The notes under the pieces are model-generated. The model had not been told where the DNA came from and ran no database searches. It saw only the letters and a program-made list of their open reading frames with translations. Of a stretch of 9,236 nt of DNA, positions 1 through 6,431 are shown one piece after another (the first letter of the stretch is position 1; each line of letters starts with the position of its first letter). This stretch comes from Candidatus Baldrarchaeum yapensis (GTDB lineage: Archaea > Asgardarchaeota > Baldrarchaeia > Baldrarchaeales > Baldrarchaeaceae): NCBI GenBank assembly GCA_016840465.1, contig JAEOSH010000072.1, positions 1-9,236 of the forward strand. The letters run 5' to 3'. Position numbers and translations under genes: made by a program.

Positions 1-521
1 GTAATATGCTGTGTACCGGCTGAGATAGTTCCAGGACTCATCGACGAATGTAGGGAGAGAGGGGTTAAGCTCCTGCATCTCTACACAGCTAGAATGAGGG
101 AAACAGGTAGGGATAATAAGGCTAGGCTGGAGCATGAGGTGGTGGAAAGGGCCAGAAGGAAGGGCATCAGGGTGTTGGGGCCCAACTGCATGTGAATTTA
201 TAACCCATCCGCCGGCATTTCATTCAATTACGGCTTTCCCCGGGAAACGGGGACTGTCGATGGCATATTTCAGAGTGGAGGCCTAGCCACCGAGTCTATC
301 AGGCTATGTTCCGTTAGGGGGTCTCAGGTTCAGCATGGTCGTAAGCTACGGAAATGCCGCCGACATAGGCGGGTCAGACCTCCTGCTCTACATGTCAGAG
401 GATCCTAGGACAAGGATTATCGCCATGTACATTGAGGGGGTTAGGACGGCAGGAGGTTTAGGGACGCCTAAAGTATGCGGCTTCGAGAAAGCCCGTAGTC
501 GTCCTTAAGGGAGGTAAGGGG
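1..521 (+). pseudogene. Decayed ADP-forming acyl-CoA synthetase, CoA-binding part (both ends missing)
   Basis: Intact relatives are acetate--CoA ligase (ADP-forming) alpha-type subunits, which bind CoA and carry the phosphohistidine relay that makes ATP from acyl-CoA. Pieces of one protein are readable in successive frames. Frame 1 gives the CoA-binding domain ending in LGPNCM. A TGA at 193-195 then replaces the expected GGA Gly of the GPNC(L/M)GI motif, and frame 1 resumes with IYNPSAGISF and FQSGGLATES. An extra G in the G-run at 317-321 moves reading to frame 2 (GLRFSMVVSYGNAADIGGSD, then DPRTRIIAMYIEGVR). Loss of one G near 445 and one C near 467 moves it to frame 3 (LKYAASRKPVVVLKGG). 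Restoring those bases gives a continuous family-like sequence. The usual downstream HTGSLAG region is absent because an SDR gene starts there. The gene was already running at base 1, so its start lies outside the window. Family assignment is firm; substrate is unknown. Sequencing errors in homopolymers could mimic some lesions but not the nonsense codon or the truncation. Confidence 0.85.
510..515 (+). promoter_or_regulatory. Fortuitous Shine-Dalgarno for the truncated SDR
   Basis: GGAGGT lies six bases before the TTG at 522. These bases are also the Gly-Gly codons of the VVVLKGG strand-loop of the upstream pseudogene, so the site appears to have arisen by the gene join rather than as an evolved leader. 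It decides the start call: upstream in this frame there is no ATG, GTG or TTG back to the TAG at 459-461. Confidence 0.5.
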
Positions 522-1247
522 TTGTCCGGAATAGGACGCGTGACGGCGATCAGATTCGCCGAGGCGGGTGCCGACCTCTACTTGGTGGACATAAATTTGG
601 AAGGCCTTAAAGCCGTGGAGGGAGAACTCCAAAAGTTCGGCGTCAACGTGAAAACGTTTAAAGCAGATCTGTCCAAGAAGGAAGAAATAGATGCGCTCTG
701 GGAAAACATGGAGGACAGGCTGCCAGATATACTCGTCAACAATGCGGCAATATACCCCTTCAAGGAATTCCTTGACGTGGACCGGGCATTTTTGGAAAAG
801 ATAATGAACATCAACCTGCAGTCCGTCTTCTGGATGTGCCAGCACCTGATAAGAAGATGTATAGCCTCGGGAAGGAAGTGCGTCATCATAAACGTAGGAT
901 CAATAGAGGCGGTCATGCCCTTCGCCGAAAACCTAGTGCACTACTCAATCACAAAGGCGGGTGTTATTGCACTCACGAGGTCGCTCGCGCGGGAATTCGG
1001 TAAATACGGTATCAGAGTCAACGCCGTAATTCCTGGCGGAATTGTAACCCCTGGCGTGCAAAAAGTCGCCAAAGAATTGGGCGAAAAGGCGTTAACGGCG
1101 GGACAGGAATACCTGAAAAGAGTGCCGCTGAGAAGAATGGGAGATCCGGACGAGGTCGCGCGCGTAATCCTATTCCTCGCAAGTGATATGTCAAGCTACA
1201 TAACCGGCGCCGCCGTACCGGTCGACGGAGGCTTCCTTTCGGCTTAA
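522..1247 (+). CDS. Short-chain dehydrogenase/reductase, N-terminally truncated
   Basis: Classical SDR: NAD(P)-dependent oxidation or reduction of an alcohol/carbonyl in the cytoplasm; the substrate cannot be read from sequence. From the TTG start, the cofactor loop is SGIGR (residues 2-6), with NNA at 73-75, Asn98 in MNIN, Ser127, and the YxxxK pair Tyr141/Lys145 in HYSITKAG. A typical C-terminus follows (RVNAVIPGGIVTP, then YITGAAVPVDGG). Asp23 at the end of strand 2 (YLVDIN) suggests NAD rather than NADP. The 241 residues lack strand 1 and the front half of the TGxxxGIG motif, normally about 10-15 residues. The same frame continues upstream into pseudogene codons VVVLKGGKG, which look like a Rossmann strand plus Gly-loop, but no start codon precedes them. 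No promoter of its own is visible. The catalytic residues are intact, so loss of the N-terminus may be recent; enzymatic activity is doubtful. Confidence 0.85.
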   Translation: MSGIGRVTAIRFAEAGADLYLVDINLEGLKAVEGELQKFGVNVKTFKADLSKKEEIDALWENMEDRLPDILVNNAAIYPFKEFLDVDRAFLEKIMNINLQSVFWMCQHLIRRCIASGRKCVIINVGSIEAVMPFAENLVHYSITKAGVIALTRSLAREFGKYGIRVNAVIPGGIVTPGVQKVAKELGEKALTAGQEYLKRVPLRRMGDPDEVARVILFLASDMSSYITGAAVPVDGGFLSA

Positions 1248-1267
1248 CACACCTCAAGTCGTATCAT

Positions 1268-1278
1268 CACTTTTTCTC
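1268..1278 (+). terminator. Possible archaeal T-tract terminator after the SDR
   Basis: A CACTTTTTCTC run lies 20-30 bases after the SDR stop codon, followed by a pyrimidine-rich stretch. Archaeal RNA polymerase can terminate at such T-tracts without a hairpin. The tract is short (five T), so this is only a suggestion. Confidence 0.25.
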
Positions 1279-1341
1279 AACTTTCACAAACCTGCACTCT
1301 GCAATTCGGACATCAAAACGGAAACACGGACGTATGATCCA

Positions 1342-1350
1342 TTTTTATAT
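1342..1350 (+). promoter_or_regulatory. TATA box of the double-wHTH regulator gene
   Basis: The A/T-only stretch TTTTTATAT is centred near 1347. The usual archaeal spacing of about 26 nt puts transcription start near 1373. That gives a leader of about 23 nt for the ATG at 1396, or a nearly leaderless message for the GTG at 1378. A small CGTA-T-TACG dyad at 1361-1369 sits between box and start and could be an autoregulatory half-site, but it is too short to call. Confidence 0.55.
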
Positions 1351-1395
1351 GTGAAATCCCCGTATTACGAGTAGAAGGTGGAAGAAGGGCGAAAA

Positions 1396-2967
1396 ATGGG
1401 CAGCAGCGATATCTTTAAACTCGTAGAGGAAGTTTCGAGATTTCTGGAGATAGAAATCCCGCCATCGAAGATCAGAATTGAGGAAATCCCGGAGAATGGC
1501 GACTTTCTCGCAACACTGGAGCACATCTTCAGAAAATATGTACTGCCGCCGATACTTCCGGAACCCGTCGAGCGGGAGATCGTATACTTCTTTCTGTACA
1601 AATTTCTCGAATGGCGTGGCGACAAGGACCTCTCTAGGAGAATAATCGGCGAGTGGAAGTCCAGCATACAGGAGCTCTACGGGAAACTCGATAGACCCCT
1701 CGAAGAATTCGGCGAACACAAGGTCATCATGACGGTGAACGGACACGTCTACATCCCCTTCATGGACTTCATGTTCTACGACAGGGTCCTAGAAGGCCGC
1801 TACCTTCACATCCTACTGCAAGAGATCAGAAACATGCGCGGCCTTGTGAGCAGAAGAATTTCAATAGACGACTTCGGCGACCTCAACATAAGCATCCTCA
1901 GTGATCACCCATACGTGTTCGACCACCGCGACATAAAAATACTCGAATGCCTCGCGCAAAACCCCGAACTCAGCGACACCAAACTCGCAAGGATGCTCGG
2001 CGTCAGCCTGAGCACCGTCAACCGTCGCCTCAAAGAAATGGAGAGAAACCTCGTATACAAAACCGCGGGATTCATAAACTTCGAGAAGCTGGGGCTCCGG
2101 CAAATACTGGTCTTCGTACCGCACCAGGTACACACATTCCCCGAGTCACCCCTCTCCTACTATCTCAGGACGGTGCATAGGATCTTTGGAGAGAACGAAG
2201 GCGCGCTAATAAGCCTGATCGTCCCAAAGGACCACATGCTCGATGCGGTCATGCTCCTGAGGAGAGAGTACGGGAACATAGACGCATACCTCGTCACCGA
2301 GGTTGGCTACTCAATATCCTTCCGCTTCTACGACGTGGACTCGAGAAAATGGAATATAAACTTCCGCGCCCTCTCCCTCTTCATCAGAGGGCTCATCGAA
2401 GAGCCCACCTACGCGGATATCATACGCCCTCCCACCTACCGCATCCTCAAGGGCAACTCCTCGGAACCCCAGATGCGCCTGACCCGCACGGACCTCCGCA
2501 TCCTCCAAATATTCTCAGAAAACTTCAACACCCCCCTCAGACATATAGCGAAGATGTTAGGTACGTACCACCAGTACATTATGCGGCGAAAGGAGGAGTT
2601 CCTCAAAAACAGAATTATAACCCCGTACATATCTCTCCTGCCCGCAAGAGCGGGAATACCGGAGGTCGCGATAATCGTGGTCGACGATCACAGCGAGGAA
2701 ACGATAAAAGCCCTCGAAACGGGACTGATGGAACTACCGAAGGTTTGGATATACAAGGTGAAAAGCCTGACCCGCCTCCCTACCGACCTCCAGAGAATAT
2801 TCTGGCTGGAACTCCCAAAGGGCTCTATGATAGAAATGAGCAAGTACCTATGTCGCGTCCTCGATAGATACATAGAGTACAGAATATACTTCAAAGTCGG
2901 TTACACGGGATCTCGCCTCCTGCTCGCCGATGCGTGGAACGAAGAAAGCCAGAGCTGGATCTGGTAG
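1396..2967 (+). CDS. Large transcriptional regulator with two Lrp-like winged-HTH units
   Basis: Probable cytoplasmic DNA-binding regulator, not matched to a named gene. Residues 1 to about 170 are a predicted helical N-terminal domain I do not recognise. The first winged HTH spans about residues 176-225: HRDIKILECLAQNPELSD, then TKLARMLGVSLSTVNRRLKE, the last part reading as the recognition helix. A beta-alpha segment follows (ILVFVPHQVHTFPESPL). The second unit spans about 363-415: LTRTDLRILQIFSENFNTP, then LRHIAKMLGTYHQYIMRRKE. It too is followed by a strand-rich segment (VAIIVVDD). This suggests internal duplication of an HTH plus ligand-sensing-like module, whereas Lrp/AsnC proteins are usually about 150 residues with one of each. 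I chose ATG 1396 for AGGG six bases upstream; an in-frame GTG at 1378 would add six residues. It stands alone between two promoters. Targets are unknown; the palindromes at 2987 and 5326 are candidates. Confidence 0.8.
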   Translation: MGSSDIFKLVEEVSRFLEIEIPPSKIRIEEIPENGDFLATLEHIFRKYVLPPILPEPVEREIVYFFLYKFLEWRGDKDLSRRIIGEWKSSIQELYGKLDRPLEEFGEHKVIMTVNGHVYIPFMDFMFYDRVLEGRYLHILLQEIRNMRGLVSRRISIDDFGDLNISILSDHPYVFDHRDIKILECLAQNPELSDTKLARMLGVSLSTVNRRLKEMERNLVYKTAGFINFEKLGLRQILVFVPHQVHTFPESPLSYYLRTVHRIFGENEGALISLIVPKDHMLDAVMLLRREYGNIDAYLVTEVGYSISFRFYDVDSRKWNINFRALSLFIRGLIEEPTYADIIRPPTYRILKGNSSEPQMRLTRTDLRILQIFSENFNTPLRHIAKMLGTYHQYIMRRKEEFLKNRIITPYISLLPARAGIPEVAIIVVDDHSEETIKALETGLMELPKVWIYKVKSLTRLPTDLQRIFWLELPKGSMIEMSKYLCRVLDRYIEYRIYFKVGYTGSRLLLADAWNEESQSWIW

Positions 2968-2986
2968 CTGTACCAATCTCCCATCA

Positions 2987-3015
2987 TTGGGCAAAAATTT
3001 GAAAATTTGGCACAA
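2987..3015. repeat. 29-nt imperfect inverted repeat after the regulator
   Basis: The dyad is centred on G3001, with 11 of 14 base pairs matching across the arms. The inner arms are AAA-N-TTT on both sides, flanked by GC/GC and then TTG/CAA. It lies 20 nt after the regulator stop and about 165 nt before the next TATA box. It could be an operator for a dimeric HTH protein or an RNA hairpin. There is no T-tract behind it, which argues against a classical terminator. The rest of 2968-3178 shows no coding signal. Confidence 0.45.
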
Positions 3016-3178
3016 CCGCTCCCCCAAACCCACCTACCAAACCCCACGAAAACGCAAGTGCGGAAAAGGATACCCAAATCACGAAGCCCAACGTGAAAAA
3101 TATCAATTTCTCCGGTAGAAAATTTTGCTATCGCCAAACCGCCGCCTCAACCTTTCATGAGAGACAACCGCCTGAAAA

Positions 3179-3187
3179 GATATATAA
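3179..3187 (+). promoter_or_regulatory. Strong TATA box of the membrane-protein cluster
   Basis: GATATATAA, preceded by a purine-rich GAAAA that could serve as the BRE, is close to the archaeal consensus. Its centre near 3184 predicts transcription start around 3210, giving a leader of only about 12 nt that still includes the ribosome binding site GAGGGA at 3211-3216. Confidence 0.7.
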
Positions 3188-3221
3188 GGTGTGAGAGGGC
3201 GCTATGCCCTGAGGGACGCGT

Positions 3222-3428
3222 ATGGACTCCTTATCGATACTCAGGGGAATATCTGAAAAATTGGCATCCATACTGAAGGAGTTGCTCATAATAGCAAATT
3301 TAGTCGGCATCATAACTATCCTCGTAGGCGCAATATTCTGGTTCACCGGCTTGGAAATACGGTGGGGAAAGAGGATGTTCATCGGCGGGATCGCCTTGGT
3401 GATGCTCGTAGGATACCTCGCATCGTGA
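3222..3428 (+). CDS. 68-residue two-helix membrane protein, VirB2/TrbC pilin-like topology
   Basis: First gene of a three-gene unit. An amphipathic N-terminus (1-20, with no cleavable signal) leads to a first membrane helix at about 21-42. A short basic loop (GLEIRWGKR, 43-51) and a second helix at 52-67 follow. The Gly-rich pattern GAIFWFTGLEIRWGKRMFI then GGIALV resembles the two-helix hairpin with a charged loop known from VirB2/TrbC conjugative pilins and their archaeal relatives in the Ced/Ted DNA-import systems. That resemblance is by pattern only. The start is fixed by GAGGGA five bases upstream and by the TATA spacing. Small size, a strong dedicated promoter and first position in the unit would suit a structural subunit. 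Alternatives are a holin-like or other small membrane protein. No CedB/VirB4-type ATPase is in the window. Confidence 0.8.
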   Translation: MDSLSILRGISEKLASILKELLIIANLVGIITILVGAIFWFTGLEIRWGKRMFIGGIALVMLVGYLAS

Positions 3429-3437
3429 GGTGATGCT

Positions 3438-4769
3438 ATGGAGGCAGACCCATACCGCGCTCTGGTCTCCGTCCTCGACGAGCTGGGCTTCCGCAGAAAG
3501 ATACTCCCCAGCAAGAACATGATACTCGCGCATAGGGCCGACGAGAACGGCACATGCATAGTTCTCATATCGGATAAACGAGACCTCCACAAAAAGGAAA
3601 TTAAGAGAACAGTAATGGAAGCCCTGCAAAGCGGCATATTCGGAAACAGAGAAATGCCACCGCCCCAAAGATCGCAATCCTTCCAAATATCGCTTCCAAT
3701 ACAGGTTCTAACCCTTAACCTCTCCCGCCTCGCTTCGGATCAAAGCATCACGTCAAAAGTGAGGAAAGCATTCCAACAAGCCGATGCTCCAACACCCACC
3801 CTTGAGAAAGCGCTCGGAAGGAGCCACGACCTCATAACCATAGCAACCCTATGCTGTGCCATCATCCTCGCAGTGGTGAAAAACGCAGTCCCCCTCCCAT
3901 TGCAGGTGCTGATACCCATTGCCATAACCCTCTACGCACCGCTGGCAGTCTACATGCTACATAGCTTCAACTCGAAGATCGAGGAAGTGCTTGATAGGAT
4001 AATTGTAGTCCAAGATGTAAATGAGATTCCACTCGACGAGGAGCGTACATCATATGGTTCCCTCACCGCAGTTCGGCTGGCAATCCCAGAAGGAAATCCT
4101 CTCATCGCGCGTCTCATATGTCACGCGGCGAAACTTTTCATAGGTGGACACGCCATCGCGGCAGTCGAGAGGGCAAAGGCCGCCATAAGAATCGCAATGG
4201 AAAATGCCGGAGGTAAGGGTCAGAGAATTTTGGAACTCGCAAACGAATTACTACTGTTTGAACCAAAAATGCCGCCTTACATCAGAGAATGTCAGGAGTT
4301 CCTATTGAGGGCGATCTCGTTACTAAAAGCATTAAACGTAATAGATCAGAAGACGGCAGAAATTCCGCTAACGATGCTCTCCCTGACCGGAGTCGACAAC
4401 GGTAGCGGCATAAACAATGTGGAAAGCCCAATCGACCTCATTAACGACGCCGAGAGACTGGCAAGAGAGGGAAACACGGAAAAAGCAACCGATCTTTTGA
4501 AAAGAGCAATAGAGCGTAGAATATCGGAAATCGCAAGCATATCCCCGGAAAAGATACATGACCTCCTAGGCAGAACGAAAAACACCGAACTTCACCCGAT
4601 AAAGGTACTTTCAACCGTATACGAAGCATGTGCAAACGGCCTCAACGAGAAGTACTTGATCCCAGTGATAGACGCAACGAGACAGGCCCTTCTCGAGCTT
4701 GAAAGAATCCCCGAGGACGAAATACGAAAGGTTCTCATGACAAATCGGGAGACGGGAGCGTCCTCATGA
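3438..4769 (+). CDS. Membrane protein: soluble N-domain, TM hairpin, TPR-like helical C-terminus
   Basis: I do not recognise the family. Residues 1 to about 70 form a small alpha/beta domain (DPYRALVSVLDELGFRRKIL, then CIVLISDKRDLHKKEIKRTV). A polar linker of about 60 residues includes the proline-rich MPPPQ. Two hydrophobic helices follow at about 131-150 (ITIATLCCAIILAVV) and 153-176 (PLQVLIPIAITLYAPLAVYM). Residues 190-443 are almost all helical and soluble. They contain one clear TPR-like unit at about 333-362 (NDAERLAREGNTEKATDLLK, then RAIE) and another repeat-like segment near 400-425. Both large domains should face the same side of the membrane, probably the cytoplasm, as a scaffold. 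The start has GAGGTGAT at 3427-3434, overlapping the stop of the pilin-like gene, so translation is probably coupled. The stop overlaps the next gene by four bases. Confidence 0.8.
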   Translation: MEADPYRALVSVLDELGFRRKILPSKNMILAHRADENGTCIVLISDKRDLHKKEIKRTVMEALQSGIFGNREMPPPQRSQSFQISLPIQVLTLNLSRLASDQSITSKVRKAFQQADAPTPTLEKALGRSHDLITIATLCCAIILAVVKNAVPLPLQVLIPIAITLYAPLAVYMLHSFNSKIEEVLDRIIVVQDVNEIPLDEERTSYGSLTAVRLAIPEGNPLIARLICHAAKLFIGGHAIAAVERAKAAIRIAMENAGGKGQRILELANELLLFEPKMPPYIRECQEFLLRAISLLKALNVIDQKTAEIPLTMLSLTGVDNGSGINNVESPIDLINDAERLAREGNTEKATDLLKRAIERRISEIASISPEKIHDLLGRTKNTELHPIKVLSTVYEACANGLNEKYLIPVIDATRQALLELERIPEDEIRKVLMTNRETGASS

Positions 4770-5242
4770 CACCGCTCGCTCATAGCCTGATATCGGCAAT
4801 ATACATGGCCACGCTCATAACGCCATTTGCACTGGCGGCACAACTCGTCATAAGGGTCAGATCGAGAAGATGGCGCCAATTCAGGAGTTTCCTTCTGGTG
4901 TTATCCGCGCCAGCCTTATGGCTCAACGCGAAAATCCGCCGTTACGTCGAGAGAGCGGAGCCATCCGGGATTGTCAAGAATGTTGCGCTCGCATTCTTAC
5001 CCTTCATGATAATGTTCTCAATAGCAACGGCAATCCTCGCATTTTATGAAGTGCTTGGATTTTTGACGGTAATATTGGCGTTTCCATTCCTCATGTGGGC
5101 CCTCCCGAGCACCCCACCCCTCCGGAGGGCCCTCGAGTCCATGAGGGCATCAAGAGATGGACCTCTCACACTTGCCCTCGGAATCGCAACATTAATATTG
5201 GTGATAGCCGCAGTTTTGCGGGTGCTGGCCCTAATATCATAA
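4766..5242 (+). CDS. 158-residue multi-pass membrane protein of unknown function
   Basis: Last gene of the membrane cluster, starting within an ATGA overlap with the preceding gene; GGGAG at 4754-4758 is its likely ribosome site. Likely membrane segments are residues 6-29, a short one at 41-55, 67-92, 94-113 and 133-157. A strongly basic stretch at 30-40 (RVRSRRWRQFR) and more basic residues around 57-63 and 120-130 should sit in the cytoplasm. No catalytic motif (HExxH, GxSG, Walker) is visible. The tight overlap implies stoichiometric expression and probably a shared complex with the two upstream proteins. Function unknown; a membrane platform or channel subunit is a guess. Confidence 0.75.
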   Translation: MTPLAHSLISAIYMATLITPFALAAQLVIRVRSRRWRQFRSFLLVLSAPALWLNAKIRRYVERAEPSGIVKNVALAFLPFMIMFSIATAILAFYEVLGFLTVILAFPFLMWALPSTPPLRRALESMRASRDGPLTLALGIATLILVIAAVLRVLALIS

Positions 5243-5325
5243 ATCCTGGGCAATTTTCCTCGTCGATCACCGATGGCATGCTTAATTGCCGAATGGGGAA
5301 TATGGGTCGACCTTCGGGTGCCATC

Positions 5326-5348
5326 AATAATTACCGATAGTAATTATT
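5326..5348. promoter_or_regulatory. Perfect 9-5-9 inverted repeat, putative operator of the hom operon
   Basis: AATAATTAC (5326-5334) and GTAATTATT (5340-5348) are exact reverse complements separated by CGATA. The repeat ends 23 bases before the TATA box at 5372, immediately upstream of where TBP/TFB bind. That position suits an activator or a regulator of initiation of the aspartate-family operon. The 14-bp centre-to-centre arm spacing is compatible with a dimeric HTH protein. It has no following T-tract and is 84 bases past the upstream stop codon, so a terminator role is unlikely. Confidence 0.6.
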
Positions 5349-5371
5349 CACGCAGACAAAGATATCGAAAA

Positions 5372-5380
5372 GAATATATC
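5372..5380 (+). promoter_or_regulatory. TATA box of the homoserine biosynthesis operon
   Basis: GAATATATC, preceded by the purine-rich CGAAAA as possible BRE, is centred near 5376 and predicts transcription start near 5402. The leader to ATG 5429 is then about 27 nt. This supports that start over the longer open frame beginning at 5273, which lies upstream of the promoter. Confidence 0.6.
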
Positions 5381-5428
5381 ACGAACCCCGTGCAAGATTA
5401 CCCACGATCATCAGGACGTGATGGAAAA

Positions 5429-6427
5429 ATGATCCAGAGGAAACTTGTGGTATCCGGATTCGGAACAGTGGGAAGGGCATTTGTCAGGTTAGTCTTGGAA
5501 AGGAACCTCCTCAGCAGGCTGAGTATTGTCGCAATCGTGGACTCGAGGGGGGCCGCCATCAAAAAGAATGGATTCTCGGCGTCCGAACTGTTAAATGCCC
5601 TGTCCATGCCGCGCAGCCACGTCTCGAAACTGCAAAAATGGGGAGTCCCATCCATCGACACCAGGGGAGTGCTTGAAGAGGTGGACGCCAACGTCCTTGT
5701 GGAGCTGACTCCCAGCAATTACACCGACGGGGAACCGGGTCTCTCAAATGTAAGGGTGGCAATGGACAGAGGAATGGACATAGTTCTCGCAAACAAGTCG
5801 CCACTTGCACTGGAGGGCCTAGAACTCATGAGAAGGGCGGAGAGGAAGGGGATCAGAATACTTTACAGGGCGACTGTCATGGGCGGAACCCCCCTCATCC
5901 CCCTAATCTCGTCGATAAAGAACAGCATAAGGTCGATACACGGAATCCTCAATGCAACAACGAATTACATACTCACGCGCATGTGCGAAGATAAGATCCC
6001 GTTCAGCGAGGCGCTGAGAAGAGCACAGGAGGAGGGAATCGCAGAGGCGGATCCCACTCTCGACATCGACGGGTATGACCCCGCCGCAAAACTTGCAATC
6101 CTAGCATGCACCCTCGGCTACGACCTCCGAATTCACGACATCGAGAGGGAAAGTCTAAGATCCCTAGACTTAGAAGAAGTACTGCGGTCGCTTCAGGAAA
6201 GTAGCGTACCAAAATACGTTGCAAGGCTCGAAATATCCGATTCCAAACCGCGCGCTTCCGTTAGGGTCGAGTATATTGGACCCACCGACCCGTTAATCGC
6301 AATCAGGGGGATGTATAACGGCGTCCATATCAGAACCCTCGAAAACGAAATTTTCCTGATGGGAATGGGCGCAGGCGGTCGTGTAACTGCCGAGGCGGTC
6401 CTCGAGGACGTTCTATCGCTGGGGTGA
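5429..6427 (+). CDS. hom: Homoserine dehydrogenase
   Basis: Reduces L-aspartate 4-semialdehyde to L-homoserine with NAD(P)H in the cytoplasm, the last step before the threonine and methionine branches. The 332 residues hold an N-terminal Rossmann domain with GFGTVG (10-15), ELTPSNYTDGEP (92-103), and Lys123 in the ANKSPLAL segment. The HSDH signature follows: ILNATTNYILTRM (173-185) and AEADPTLDIDGYDPAAKL (205-222), with catalytic Lys221 and acidic Asp212/214/217. The C-terminal GMGAGGRVTAEAVLEDV (312-328) closes the cofactor domain. There is no ACT domain and no kinase fusion, so this is the short monofunctional form without an obvious threonine-sensing module. I chose ATG 5429 because family homology begins there (IQRKLVVSGFG) and it fits the promoter. 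An in-frame extension to 5273 is open but not family-like. It is first of three genes, followed after 4 nt by aspartate kinase. Confidence 0.95.
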   Translation: MIQRKLVVSGFGTVGRAFVRLVLERNLLSRLSIVAIVDSRGAAIKKNGFSASELLNALSMPRSHVSKLQKWGVPSIDTRGVLEEVDANVLVELTPSNYTDGEPGLSNVRVAMDRGMDIVLANKSPLALEGLELMRRAERKGIRILYRATVMGGTPLIPLISSIKNSIRSIHGILNATTNYILTRMCEDKIPFSEALRRAQEEGIAEADPTLDIDGYDPAAKLAILACTLGYDLRIHDIERESLRSLDLEEVLRSLQESSVPKYVARLEISDSKPRASVRVEYIGPTDPLIAIRGMYNGVHIRTLENEIFLMGMGAGGRVTAEAVLEDVLSLG

Positions 6428-6431
6428 GAGA

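Noticed and set aside
1361-1369. CGTA-T-TACG dyad near the regulator start
   Set aside because: Four-base arms are expected often by chance; no second copy seen nearby.
2349-2867. 172-codon + strand open frame inside the regulator
   Set aside because: His/Pro/Arg-rich composition typical of an out-of-frame read; the overlapping regulator frame carries the second HTH.
3111-3130. Short TCT/AGA stem and AAAATTTT self-complementary run in the 2968-3178 gap
   Set aside because: Weak A/T-rich pairings without a terminator or riboswitch shape.
3155-3637. 160-codon antisense open frame across the promoter and pilin-like gene
   Set aside because: It runs through a strong + strand promoter and ribosome site and has no recognisable features.
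5273-5428. 52-codon N-terminal extension of homoserine dehydrogenase
   Set aside because: It starts upstream of the palindrome and TATA box, is not family-like, and homology begins at ATG 5429.
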